In this document: piece by piece, positions 31,055 through 40,027 of the stretch | How positions within the stretch are numbered: the first letter of the stretch is position 1 | Layout: each line of letters begins with the position of its first letter | Assembly (NCBI GenBank): GCA_020638495.1 | Contig: JACKIN010000002.1 | Span: 1 to 64,000 of the forward strand | Length of the DNA: 64,000 nucleotides | Reading direction: 5' to 3' | From: Geminicoccaceae bacterium | Lineage (GTDB): Bacteria; Pseudomonadota; Alphaproteobacteria; Geminicoccales; Geminicoccaceae | The notes under the pieces: generated by a model | The model's database searches: none | The model's input: the letters and a program-made list of their open reading frames with translations, nothing else | Told to the model about the DNA's origin: nothing | Program-made: the position numbers and the translations under genes

Positions 31055-31777
31055 TCAGTGCATGTGGATGGCGTCGTGCAGATAGAGGCAGGTGAGCACG
31101 GTGAAGACGTAGGCCTGGAGGAACGCCACGGCGAACTCGAAGCCGGTCAGCGCCACGGCGATCGCCAAGGGCGCCACGCCGAACACGCCGAGAGCGATGA
31201 TGAACCCGGCGAACACCTTCATCATGGTGTGGCCGGCCATCATGTTGACGAAGAGCCGGACCGAGAGGCTGATGGGCCGGACGCAGTAGGACAGGATCTC
31301 GATCGGCACGAGCAGCGGCAGCATGTAGACCGGCGCACCGCTCGGCGCGAAGAAGGTGAGGAACCGGGCGCCGTGCAGGTAGAAGCCGTAGACCGTGACA
31401 CCGACCCACACGCAGAGCGCCATGAAGAAGGTGACGATGATGTGGCTGGTGAAGGTGAAGCTGCCGGGGATCATGCCCAGCATGTTGCCCATGAAGATGA
31501 ACATGAAGAGCGTGAAGATCAGCGGGAAGAACCGCATGCCCTCCTTGCCCGCGTTCTCGCGGACCAGCCCGGCGACGAACTCGTAGGACAGTTCGACGAG
31601 CGATTGCAGCCGCCCCGGCACCAGCGCGTGCTGCCGGGTGCCCAGCACCACGAAGTAGTAGACAGCCGCCACCGCGATCACCATCCAGAGTGCCGAATTG
31701 GTGAACGAGAGATCGACACCCTCGATCAGGATGCGGACGATCGGCTTGATCTCGAACTGCTCGAGAGGACCTGCCAC
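31055..31777 (-). CDS. atpB: ATP synthase F0 subunit a
   Basis: This 240-residue membrane protein has about six spans. The essential arginine lies in ISLSVRLFVNMMAGH, and the second conserved block is in FEFAVAFLQAYVFTVLTCLYL. It forms the proton half-channels against the c-ring. It sits between atpI and atpE with gaps of 50 and 73 bases. The start at 31777 (MAGPLEQFEI) matches the usual N-terminus. Confidence 0.95.
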   Translation of the reverse strand: MAGPLEQFEIKPIVRILIEGVDLSFTNSALWMVIAVAAVYYFVVLGTRQHALVPGRLQSLVELSYEFVAGLVRENAGKEGMRFFPLIFTLFMFIFMGNMLGMIPGSFTFTSHIIVTFFMALCVWVGVTVYGFYLHGARFLTFFAPSGAPVYMLPLLVPIEILSYCVRPISLSVRLFVNMMAGHTMMKVFAGFIIALGVFGVAPLAIAVALTGFEFAVAFLQAYVFTVLTCLYLHDAIHMH

Positions 31778-31827
31778 CGGTTACCCCACTCCGCCCTGGA
31801 CCGGGCCACTGCCCTGGTCGCCTGTCA

Positions 31828-32160
31828 TCACTGCCCCTGGGCCGGACCGTTGCCGTCCCCGCCCATCCACCGGCGCAGATTGCGGAATGCATTGAGCATT
31901 CCGGCCGCAGCACCGAGCATGAACCCGCCGATGAACAGAAACGGACCCGTGCCCAGCCAGGCATCGAGCGCCCAACCGAGCAGGCTGCCACCGGCGACAC
32001 CGGCGACGACCTCGATCCCGGCCTGCATCCCCCGACCCCAGTCGAAATGCGGCCGCTCCGCTGCGTCGTCGCTCGTCCGCTTGTCCGAACGCGCCTGCCG
32101 CGTGGCCGCCAGCCTGGCATCGAAATCGCTGAACCCGGGTGGTTTCCCGTCCTCCGGCAT
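31828..32160 (-). CDS. atpI: ATP synthase-associated AtpI-family protein
   Basis: This 110-residue protein has a charged N-terminus and two spans (about 50-68 and 75-92; AGIEVVAGVAGGSLLGWALD, FLFIGGFMLGAAAGMLNA). The GWALDAWLGT segment is typical of AtpI. It helps c-ring assembly. It is the first gene of the F0 operon, so the operon promoter should lie between 32161 and the smc end at 32316, where I see no clear consensus. Confidence 0.85.
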   Translation of the reverse strand: MPEDGKPPGFSDFDARLAATRQARSDKRTSDDAAERPHFDWGRGMQAGIEVVAGVAGGSLLGWALDAWLGTGPFLFIGGFMLGAAAGMLNAFRNLRRWMGGDGNGPAQGQ

Positions 32161-32315
32161 CCGTCCCTCACCTCCACAACAGCGCCAGCACCGCGCGCAC
32201 GCGACAGCAAACGCCCCGGCAGAGGCGCCGCGAACCTAGAAATGCCTCGCAGGGGTGTCAATCCTTCAAGCACCCGCCGGCACCGTCAGGTTGCCGCAGT
32301 GCGGCAGGCGCACAC

Positions 32316-35300
32316 TCAGGCGGTGGCGCGCAGGCGCTCGGCCTCGTCGAAGGCGACCGAGACCAGCTTGGACACGCCGCGCTCGGCCATGGTGACGCCG
32401 AAGAGGCGATCCATCCGGGCCATGGTCAGGGGATGATGGGTGACCACGAGGAAGCGGGTCTTCGTCTCCTTCGCCATCTCCTCCAGCAGGTCGGCGAAGC
32501 GCTCGACATTGGCGTCGTCGAGGGCGGCATCGACCTCGTCCAGCACGCAGAGCGGCGAGGGCTGGGTGAGGAAGAAGGCGAAGACCAGCGCCAGCGCCGT
32601 CAGGCTCTTCTCGCCACCGGAGAGCAGGCGGATGTTCTGCAGCTTCTTGCCGGGCGGCATCGCCTCGAGCTCGAGGCCGGCATTGAGCGGGTCGTCCATG
32701 TTGGTCAGGCGAAGATGCGCCTTGCCGCCGCCGAAGAGCCGCTGGAAGAGCTGCCGGAAATGCCGGTCGACATCGTCGAACACCGCCTCGAGCCGGCCGC
32801 GTGCCTCGCGATTGAGCGTCGAGATCGCCCGCTGCAGCCGCTCGACCGCCTGCCGCAGCTCGCCGGCCTCGTGCTCGAGCCCGGCGATCTCGGCGGCCAG
32901 CTCCTCGCATTCCAGCGCCGCCCGGAGATTGACGGCACCCAGCCGCTCGCGCGACGTCTTCAGCTTCTCGAGCCGCGCCTCCAGCACGTCCGGCGGCTCG
33001 CCCTCGAGCGAGCGCTCGACCCCGCTCTCCTCGGCGGCGGCGAGGGCCGCCTCGATCGGCTGGCCGAGCCGGCGCGTGGTCTCCCGCTCGAGCTCGCGCT
33101 GCGCCTCGCCCAGCCGCTCCACATCGGCGAGCGCCAGGGCCGAGGCCTCGTGCGCCCTCGCGAGGTCCGCATCGGCGGTGCGCCGCTGCGCCTCGCAAGC
33201 CTGCAGCTCGGCCTCGGCCGCGGCGAGTGCCGAGGCGGCTTCGCTCGCCTGGCACTCGGCGGCCTCCAGCTCCCGCCGCAGGGCCAGACCCGGATCGTCG
33301 CCGGGGCTGGCCGCCACCGCCCGGGCCAGCTCCTGCTCGACAGTCTGCAGCCGCTGCCGGGTAGCCACGAGGTCCGCCCCCCGCCGGTCGAGATCCGCGA
33401 TCAGGTGCGCCAGCTCGTCGGCCAGCGCCCGGCGCTGGTCCTGGGCACTCCGCTCCTCGGCATCGACCGCCGCCCGGCGCGTGCGCAGCCGCTCGGCCTC
33501 GATTCCGGCCTCGGCATGGCTGGCGGCGAGCCGCTCGCTGGTGGCGGTGGCCGCCGCGAGCCCGGTGGTGCCCGCCTCGATCTCTTCGTCCAGCCCCTCG
33601 AGCTCGCCGCGAAGTTGCCGCGCCTCGGTGTCGAGGCCGGTCACCGCGTCGGCCCGATGGCTCTTCCTCAGCTCCGCCTCGCCCTGCCGCCGCTCGTGCA
33701 GCAGGCGGGCGGCGAGGGCGTCCTGGGCAGCCCGCCGCTGGCTCGCCTCGGCCTCGCCGGCGCGGCTGGCGGCCGCCTGATGCGCCCTGGTCGCGGCGCC
33801 GAGCGCGGCCACGAGCGTCTTCGCCTGCTCCTCGGCCTCGGCCAGCGCCGCCCGGGCCGTCGCCGCCTCGCCGGAAACCGCCTCGATCGCATGCGCCTCG
33901 CCCGCCGCCTCGAGCTCGGCCAGCGCCTTTTCGTGCTCCGCCCGCTCTGCCCGGCTGCGCGCCTGCGTCTCGGTCAGCCGCTGGCGCTCCGCCTGCCGGT
34001 GCCGTCGCGCCACGGCCGCCGTCTCGCGCGCCTGGGCGGCCCGGTCGATCGCCGTCGCCAGCTCCGCCCGCTCCTTCGCGAGTGCCACCTCGCCATCCTG
34101 CGCCGATGCCAGCTCTCCGGTGGCGACCTCGACCACCCGGGCCAGCGCCGCGCGGTCGCCATCCAGCCCCGCCAGGCGGGCCTGCAGCATCTGGCGCCGC
34201 TGCCGCTGGGCCAGCCGACGGCGCATGGTGTCGTCGGCCTCCGCACCGCGCACGAAGCCGTCCCAGCGCCAGAGCCCGCCATCCGCCGTGACCAGCCGCT
34301 GGCCCTGGGCCAGGGCGGGCAGCAGGCGAAGGGCCGTGGCCCGGTCGGCGACGAGGCCGACCTGCCGCAGCCGGCGCATCAGCGCCGCCGGCGCCTCGAC
34401 CCGCTCGGCGAGCGGCACGGCCCCGGGCGGCAGGTCGGGGGCGGCTATCTCGCCCGGCACCTCCTGCCAGTGTGTCGCCGCCGCCTCGTCCAGCCCGGCC
34501 ATCAGGTCGTCGCCGAGGGCGGCTGCCAGCGCCGTCTCGCAACCGGCGGTGACGCGCAGGAGATCGAGCACCGGTGCCTCGGCGTCCGGCGCATCGATCA
34601 GCGCCAGCGCCTCGGCCTCGGCCGCCAGCTTCAGCCGCTCCGCATCATGCGCGGCGAGGCCGCACTCGGCCGTGGCCAGGGCCTCGCGCGCCCGGGCGAC
34701 CTCTGGCACCGCGTCGGCGAGCTCCGTCTCCAGCGCTGCCGCGCGCGCCTCGAGCGCTCCCAGCTTCGCCGCCAGCTCCCCGTCCTCGTCCGGCTGCTCC
34801 GGGGCGAGGGCGGCCAGCGCCTCGTCGGCTTCCGCCGCGGCGCGCGTCGCCTGCCCGAGGGCCCGCTCGTGCCACTGCCGGCGCTCGGCGAGGCCGGCGA
34901 GCGCCGTGCGCCGGCGGCCGATCTCGGCATCGAGCGAGGCGACCCTCGCCGCCGCCTGCCGGACCGCCTCGCTCGCCGCCTCCACCTCCGCCTTCAGCCG
35001 GTCGAGCGGTGCGGCCGCCGCGTCCCGCTCCGCCTGTGCCGCCGCGAGCTCGGCATCGGCCACGGCGAGCAGGCCTGCCGCCTCGTCGCGCTTGCGCAAG
35101 GCCGCCTCGACCAGCGCGTCGTCGGCGACATCGGCGAGCCGCAGGAGCTCGGCTTCGACCGACCGCAGCCGCCGGTGGCGCTCCTCGTGCCGGGCCCGGG
35201 CCCCCTCGAGCCGCCGCTCCAGCTCGGCCCGGCGGGCACTCGCCTCCTGCACCTCCTGGCCCAGCGCCTGCAGCCGCTGGGCGGCGGCATCGCTCGAGGG

Positions 35301-36425
35301 GCCGATGGCGGCCCGCTCGGCCGTCAGGGTCTCGATGGTCGAGGCCAGCTTGCGGTCGGTCGCGAGGATGGTGTCGTGCCGCGCATTGCCGGCGTCGATC
35401 GCCTCGCCCAGCGCGGCGATCCGGCCCTGCGTGTCGTCGCGATCGGCCTGGAGCCGCGCCCGCTCGGCCTGCTCCTGGGCGGCGATCCGCTCGACCTGCT
35501 CGACCCGCTCCGCGAGCCGTGCGCGCAGCGCCAGCGCCACGCTGGCCCGGTCGCGCAAATCCGGCAGCCGACGCACCACTTCGTCATGCGCCGCCTCGGC
35601 GGCGGCCGCCCGGGTCCGCTCCTCGCCCAGCCGGCCGCGGGCCAGCGCCAGGGCCTCCTTCGCCGCCGCGAGAGCCGTGCGCCCGGCGGTGATGCGCGCC
35701 AGGACCAGCCAGGCATCGAGCGCCCGGATCTGGCCCTGCAGCTTCTTGTAGCGCTCGGCCTCGCGCGCCTGCTTCTCCAGCGCCGTGCGCCGCTCCGCCA
35801 GGAGGCCGAGCTGGTCGGTGATCCGCTCGAGATTGCTCTCCGTCGCCGCGAGCTTGAGCTCGGCCTCGCGCCGGCGGCTGTGCATGCCGCCGATGCCGGC
35901 CGCCTCCTCGAGCAGGCGGCGGCGCTCCTCCGGCTTGGCCTCGACGATGAAGCCGACCTGGCCCTGGCCGACGATGGCCGGGCTCTTGGCCCCGGCACCC
36001 GCATCGGCGAAGAGGAGCTGGATGTCGCGGGCCCGCACCTCGCGGCCGTTCAGGCGGAAGAGCGAGCCGGTGCCCCGGCCGATGCGCCGGCTGATCTCCA
36101 GATCCTCGGAGCTCGGCAGGACGTGGATGGCGGCGTCGCCCGCGGCCCGCGGCGCCTGCTTCAGCCCGAGCGCCACCTCGGCGAGGTCGAAGGGGGCCCG
36201 CATGGCGGAGCCGCCGAAGATGACATCGTCCATCTCGCCGCCGCGCAGGCCCCTGGCCGAGCTCTCGCCCATGACCCAGCGCAGCGCCTCGACGATGTTC
36301 GACTTGCCACAGCCATTCGGCCCGACGATGCCCGTCAGGCCGTGCCCGATATCGAGCTCGGTCGCATCGCAGAACGACTTGAAGCCGCTGACGCGGAGAC
36401 GCACGAATTCCAAGGAGCAGGTCAC
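32316..36425 (-). CDS. smc: chromosome segregation SMC protein
   Basis: This 1369-residue protein has the SMC layout. An N-terminal ATPase half includes Walker A GPNGCGKSN (about 35), Q-loop and R-rich parts. Two very long coiled-coil arms surround a hinge region near the middle (LPPGAVPLAERVEAPAALMR and following). The C-terminal half has the signature LSGGEKSLTALAL and Walker B LCVLDEVDAALDD. It organises and segregates the chromosome as a homodimer with ScpAB. It is roughly 200 residues longer than most alphaproteobacterial SMCs, with expanded Ala/Arg/Glu-rich coils. The start MTCSLEFVRLRVSGFKS agrees with the family. Confidence 0.93.
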   Translation of the reverse strand: MTCSLEFVRLRVSGFKSFCDATELDIGHGLTGIVGPNGCGKSNIVEALRWVMGESSARGLRGGEMDDVIFGGSAMRAPFDLAEVALGLKQAPRAAGDAAIHVLPSSEDLEISRRIGRGTGSLFRLNGREVRARDIQLLFADAGAGAKSPAIVGQGQVGFIVEAKPEERRRLLEEAAGIGGMHSRRREAELKLAATESNLERITDQLGLLAERRTALEKQAREAERYKKLQGQIRALDAWLVLARITAGRTALAAAKEALALARGRLGEERTRAAAAEAAHDEVVRRLPDLRDRASVALALRARLAERVEQVERIAAQEQAERARLQADRDDTQGRIAALGEAIDAGNARHDTILATDRKLASTIETLTAERAAIGPSSDAAAQRLQALGQEVQEASARRAELERRLEGARARHEERHRRLRSVEAELLRLADVADDALVEAALRKRDEAAGLLAVADAELAAAQAERDAAAAPLDRLKAEVEAASEAVRQAAARVASLDAEIGRRRTALAGLAERRQWHERALGQATRAAAEADEALAALAPEQPDEDGELAAKLGALEARAAALETELADAVPEVARAREALATAECGLAAHDAERLKLAAEAEALALIDAPDAEAPVLDLLRVTAGCETALAAALGDDLMAGLDEAAATHWQEVPGEIAAPDLPPGAVPLAERVEAPAALMRRLRQVGLVADRATALRLLPALAQGQRLVTADGGLWRWDGFVRGAEADDTMRRRLAQRQRRQMLQARLAGLDGDRAALARVVEVATGELASAQDGEVALAKERAELATAIDRAAQARETAAVARRHRQAERQRLTETQARSRAERAEHEKALAELEAAGEAHAIEAVSGEAATARAALAEAEEQAKTLVAALGAATRAHQAAASRAGEAEASQRRAAQDALAARLLHERRQGEAELRKSHRADAVTGLDTEARQLRGELEGLDEEIEAGTTGLAAATATSERLAASHAEAGIEAERLRTRRAAVDAEERSAQDQRRALADELAHLIADLDRRGADLVATRQRLQTVEQELARAVAASPGDDPGLALRRELEAAECQASEAASALAAAEAELQACEAQRRTADADLARAHEASALALADVERLGEAQRELERETTRRLGQPIEAALAAAEESGVERSLEGEPPDVLEARLEKLKTSRERLGAVNLRAALECEELAAEIAGLEHEAGELRQAVERLQRAISTLNREARGRLEAVFDDVDRHFRQLFQRLFGGGKAHLRLTNMDDPLNAGLELEAMPPGKKLQNIRLLSGGEKSLTALALVFAFFLTQPSPLCVLDEVDAALDDANVERFADLLEEMAKETKTRFLVVTHHPLTMARMDRLFGVTMAERGVSKLVSVAFDEAERLRATA

Positions 36426-36499
36426 AACATCTGGTGAGGGTAGCCGAACTCTACCACCAGATGCCGTCGATGCAAGCGCCTAGCCGATAACGGGACCCG

Positions 36500-37099
36500 T
36501 CACGGCGCCGCGGCGTCGATCACCTCGGCGAAGTTGTCGATCCCGTGGTTGCCGGTCAGCTTCTTGCCATTGACGACGAAGCTCGGCGTCGAGTCGATCG
36601 CGTACTCGTTCTGGCCGTCCAGCCGCACCTGCAGGATGGCGTCCATGAGCGCCTCGTCGGCGAGGCAGGCCTCGGCCTGCTCGCGCGGCATCCCGCCGAG
36701 CTGGGCGAGCTGGAGCAGCGCCTCCTTCGGATCCGCCGCCCGCGCCCAGCGCGACTGGCTCGAGAAGAGCGCGTCGATGAAGGCGAAGTAGCGGTCCGGG
36801 CCGGCGCAGTGCGCGAGGGCCGCGGCGAAGAGCGCCGACTGGTCGAGCGGGAAGTCGCGCATGACCAGCTTCGCCTTGCCGGTGTCGATGTAGCGCTCCT
36901 TGAGCGCCGGCAGCGTCTCGGTGTGGAAGGCGGCGCAATGCGGGCAGGTCAGCGACGCATACTCGATGATCTCGACGGGTGCCGCGGGATCGCCCAGCAC
37001 CTGCTCGACGAGCTCCGTCGCCCGCGCCGGGGGGACCGGCAGGACGAGACCGGCCATGGCGAGACCGGCACCGGCAGCGAGACAGGACCGACGTTTCAT
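36500..37099 (-). CDS. DsbA-like periplasmic thioredoxin protein
   Basis: This 199-residue protein has a signal (AAGAGLAMAGLVLPVPPARA), then a DsbA/DsbG-type thioredoxin fold. The active site is CPHC in YASLTCPHCAAFH, and the cis-proline loop is STPSFVVNGKK. A helical insert lies between. It would oxidise or isomerise disulfides in the periplasm, or act as an adaptor of the BdbD type. It lies between smc and the DUF721 gene on the same strand. Confidence 0.88.
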   Translation of the reverse strand: MKRRSCLAAGAGLAMAGLVLPVPPARATELVEQVLGDPAAPVEIIEYASLTCPHCAAFHTETLPALKERYIDTGKAKLVMRDFPLDQSALFAAALAHCAGPDRYFAFIDALFSSQSRWARAADPKEALLQLAQLGGMPREQAEACLADEALMDAILQVRLDGQNEYAIDSTPSFVVNGKKLTGNHGIDNFAEVIDAAAP

Positions 37100-37179
37100 C
37101 GAGAGCTCCCCTTGAACATCATCTGGGTTCGGGCATGACCCAGTTATCTGGAGTGGACGGCGCTGCGGACAAGACGCGC

Positions 37180-37689
37180 TCAGCTGGCCGGCCGGCGGGC
37201 CATGATGCTGCGACCGAGCGCGGCCAGCGCCCGGCCCAGCTCGTCATCGCCCACCGCGGCGACGCCCGCCGCCAGCGTCAGCTCCTCGTCCGCCGTGAGG
37301 CGCCGGCGTGCCGGCGGCGCCGGCACCGGGGTGGCGCGCAGCGGCATCTGGACGATCCGGAGCTGGCGCACCGTGCGAAAGCCGAAATAGTCGTTGATCC
37401 GCTCGATCAGCTGCGGCCCCATGTGCTGCAGCTCGAGCGCCGCCCCGCCGGCCGCCTGCAGCACCAGCGTGCCGCCGGCGATTGCCCCCCGGGCGAACTC
37501 GATCCGCAGGGGCTGGCAGCGCTTCGCCATGCCGGCGCCGACGATCCGCGGCCAGTCCTCGAGCACCTTGACCCCGGCGAAGCCGCGCTTGCGGGCCGCA
37601 GGCGACAGCAGATGCGTCAAGAGCCGCGACAGCGCCGCCGTCGTCCGCTGCTTCTGTCGGCTCTGGGAAACCGCCCTTGTCTGCTCCAC
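37180..37689 (-). CDS. DUF721 (DciA-like) protein
   Basis: This 169-residue protein starts at GTG. The DUF721 core is LSRLLTHLLSPAARKRGFAG, WPRIVGAGMAKRCQPLRIEF and LVLQAAGGAALELQHMGPQLIERIN, typical of DciA proteins that load replicative helicase in many bacteria. The C-terminal tail is long and charged. Placement divergent from mutY, 42 bases apart, is the usual alphaproteobacterial arrangement and supports the GTG start. Confidence 0.82.
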   Translation of the reverse strand: MEQTRAVSQSRQKQRTTAALSRLLTHLLSPAARKRGFAGVKVLEDWPRIVGAGMAKRCQPLRIEFARGAIAGGTLVLQAAGGAALELQHMGPQLIERINDYFGFRTVRQLRIVQMPLRATPVPAPPARRRLTADEELTLAAGVAAVGDDELGRALAALGRSIMARRPAS

Positions 37690-37731
37690 ACTTCCAGGCC
37701 CGCTGTTTCGCTGCCGAAAGCTAGCCCGTCC

Positions 37732-38769
37732 GTGCCGCCACCGCCAGCCGTTCTCACCGCCGCCGCGACACGCCTCCGCCGCACCCTGCTCGAATGGTAT
37801 GACAGGGCGAAGCGCACGCTGCCCTGGCGCGCCACTCCGGGTGTCGCGGCCGATCCCTGGGCTGTGCTGGTCAGCGAGATCATGCTGCAGCAGACCACCG
37901 TGGCAACGGTGCAGGCCCGCTTCGACCCGTTCCTCGCCCGCTTCCCGACGCCGGCGGCCATGGCCGAGGCGGCGCTGGACGACGTGCTGCACGCCTGGCA
38001 GGGCCTCGGCTATTACCGCCGCGCGCGCGGCCTGCATGCCTGTGCCCGGACCATCGTCCATGGCCATGCTGGCCAGGTGCCGGACGAGTCGGAGGCCCTG
38101 GCCAAGCTGCCGGGCATCGGCCCCTACACAGCGGCCGCCGTCGCCGCCATCGCCTTCGGCCAGCAGGTCGTGCCGGTCGACGGCAATGTCGCCCGGGTCC
38201 TCGCCCGCCTCATTGCCCACGACCGGCCGCTCTCCGCCACCAAGGCCGAGCTCTGGCCCTACGCTGCTGCCCTGGCGGGCGGCGATCGACCGGGCGACCT
38301 GGCGCAGGCGCTGATGGAGCTGGGAGCCCTCGTCTGCACCCCCCGCCAGCCCGCCTGCGGGATTTGCCCCTGGGCCTTCGCCTGCCGGGCCCGTGCCGAG
38401 GGCCGCGCCACCGCCCTGCCGGTGAAGGTGGCGAAGCGGTCTCGACCCGAGCGCCGGGCGGTCGCCATGCTGATCCGGGACGACCGGGGCCGGCTCTGCC
38501 TCCGCCGCCGGCCCGAGGACGGCCTGCTCGGCGGGCTGATCGAGCTGCCGGCGGTCGACCCGGGCGAGCTGCCCCCGGGCGACTGGCAGGCGCTCCCGGG
38601 CACCGTCCGCCACGTCTTCACCCATTTCAGTCTCGAGACCACCGTCGTCACCGGCCGGCCGGTGGAGGCGCTGGGCGATGCCTTCTTCCACCCGGCGGAC
38701 CGCCTGCACGAGCTGGCCCTGCCCACGCTCACGCGCAAGCTGCTCCGCCATGCCGGGGTCGCTGCCTAG
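37732..38769 (+). CDS. mutY: A/G-specific adenine glycosylase
   Basis: This 345-residue protein starts at GTG. The catalytic Glu lies in SEIMLQQTTV, and the helix-hairpin-helix and catalytic Asp in LPGIGPYTAAAVAAIAF and PVDGNVARVL. A four-cysteine 4Fe-4S cluster is formed by CTPRQPACGICPWAFAC (spacing 6, 2, 5). The C-terminal NUDIX-like domain (AVAMLIRDDRGRLCLRRRPEDGLLGGL) recognises 8-oxoG. It removes adenine opposite 8-oxoguanine. Its stop overlaps the end of yraN by four bases on the opposite strand. Confidence 0.93.
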   Translation: MPPPPAVLTAAATRLRRTLLEWYDRAKRTLPWRATPGVAADPWAVLVSEIMLQQTTVATVQARFDPFLARFPTPAAMAEAALDDVLHAWQGLGYYRRARGLHACARTIVHGHAGQVPDESEALAKLPGIGPYTAAAVAAIAFGQQVVPVDGNVARVLARLIAHDRPLSATKAELWPYAAALAGGDRPGDLAQALMELGALVCTPRQPACGICPWAFACRARAEGRATALPVKVAKRSRPERRAVAMLIRDDRGRLCLRRRPEDGLLGGLIELPAVDPGELPPGDWQALPGTVRHVFTHFSLETTVVTGRPVEALGDAFFHPADRLHELALPTLTRKLLRHAGVAA

Positions 38770-39128
38770 AACGCGCCCGGAGTCCAGGCGTTGACGAGAT
38801 GGTGCGGCAGGCCGAAGCGGCCGATGGCGACGAGGTCGAAGCGGCAATCGAGCGCCGACAGCGGCGGATGGCGGCCGATATAGTGCCGGGCGGCGTCGGC
38901 GATGCGCCGCCGCTGCCGCGGCCCCAGCGATTCGAGCGCCGCCGCGACCGACTGGCGCGCCTTGACCTCGACGAAAACGACGCAGGCTCCCTGGCGGCAG
39001 ACGAGGTCGATCTCGCCCCAGGGCGTCGCCGCCCGCCGGGCCAGCACCCGGTAGCCCTTGGCCGCCAGCCACCAGGCGGCGATCGTCTCCGCCCGGCGGC
39101 CGCGCCGCTCGCTGGCCTGGCGATCCAA
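38766..39128 (-). CDS. yraN: YraN/UPF0102 nuclease-like protein
   Basis: This 120-residue protein has the UPF0102 pattern RRAETIAAWWLAAKGYRVLARR, GEIDLVCRQGACVVFVEVKAR (the D..E.K restriction-nuclease-like motif) and DCRFDLVAIG. It is typically encoded next to rsmI, as here, and the gap to rsmI is 5 bases. The molecular role is not well established; a Holliday-junction-type nuclease fold is expected. Confidence 0.9.
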   Translation of the reverse strand: MDRQASERRGRRAETIAAWWLAAKGYRVLARRAATPWGEIDLVCRQGACVVFVEVKARQSVAAALESLGPRQRRRIADAARHYIGRHPPLSALDCRFDLVAIGRFGLPHHLVNAWTPGAF

Positions 39129-39133
39129 ATGCC

Positions 39134-40027
39134 TCAGCCCTCGGCCGGCCGCCGCAGCGCCAGAGCGCGCTGGTAAAGGAGGGAGCGCGGCTGGCCGGTC
39201 GCCTCGGCCACTCGCGCCGCCGCCTTGCCGGGCGGCAGCTCCCGGAGCGCTGCCTCGAGCAGCGCATCCAGCTCGGCCCCGTCGAGCACCTCCGGCGCAT
39301 CGGGCGGCGGGCCGATCACCAGCACGATCTCGCCCCTGGGCACCGGTTCCCGGGCCAGGGCCGAGGCGAGCCCTGCCAGCGACCCCCGCCGCACCTCCTC
39401 GTGCAGCTTGGTCAGCTCCCGGGCGATGGCGGCCGGCCGTGGCCCCAGCACCTCGGCTGCGAGCCCGAGCGTGCCCGCGATGCGCTGCGGTGATTCGAAC
39501 AGCACCAGCGTCGCCGGCACGGCGGCCAGCTCCTGCAGCACGCGCCGCTTCGCCACCTGCTTCGCCGGCAGGAAGCCCTGGAAGAAGAAGCGGTCGGTCG
39601 GCAGGCCGGAGATGGCGAGCGCCATGATGCCGGCCGACGGGCCGGGCACGGCGCTGACCAGCACCCCGGCATCGATCGCGTCGCGGACCAGCTTGTGGCC
39701 GGGATCGGCGATGGCCGGCATGCCGGCGTCGCTGATCAGCGCCAGAGTCCCGCCGGCGGCGAGCCGCTCGATCAGGCCCGGGCGAACCCTGGCGGCATTG
39801 TGCTCGTGATAGGGCCGCAGGCGAGTCTCGATGCCGAGGGCGGCCATGAGCCGGCCGCTGTGGCGGGTGTCCTCGCAGAGCACGAGGTCGGCGGCCGCCA
39901 GCACCTCCTTCGCCCGCTCGCCGATGTCGCCGAGATTGCCGATCGGGGTCGCCACCAGATAGAGGCCAGCAGCGAGTTTACTCGGACGCCGGCCTCCCCT
40001 AGTTTCGTCCGCGCAGGTTTCGCGCAA
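39134..40027 (-). CDS. rsmI: 16S rRNA (cytidine-2'-O) methyltransferase RsmI
   Basis: This protein of about 297 residues has the tetrapyrrole-methylase fold: LYLVATPIGNLGD at the start, LCEDTRHSG, ISDAGMPAIADPG and VPGPSAGIMALAISGLP, FFFQGFLP, then LFESPQRI. It methylates C1402 of 16S rRNA. The start is uncertain. No ATG lies near the family N-terminus, and the TTG at 40027 is the best placed, with ATG 40156 as an alternative. The TTG start would overlap, on the other strand, the start of the LppC-type gene. Confidence 0.85.
   Translation of the reverse strand: MRETCADETRGGRRPSKLAAGLYLVATPIGNLGDIGERAKEVLAAADLVLCEDTRHSGRLMAALGIETRLRPYHEHNAARVRPGLIERLAAGGTLALISDAGMPAIADPGHKLVRDAIDAGVLVSAVPGPSAGIMALAISGLPTDRFFFQGFLPAKQVAKRRVLQELAAVPATLVLFESPQRIAGTLGLAAEVLGPRPAAIARELTKLHEEVRRGSLAGLASALAREPVPRGEIVLVIGPPPDAPEVLDGAELDALLEAALRELPPGKAAARVAEATGQPRSLLYQRALALRRPAEG

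Noticed and set aside
32139..36437. 1432-codon open frame on the plus strand opposite smc
   Set aside because: It mirrors the smc coding sequence; the product is low-complexity Leu/Arg/Gly with no recognisable fold.
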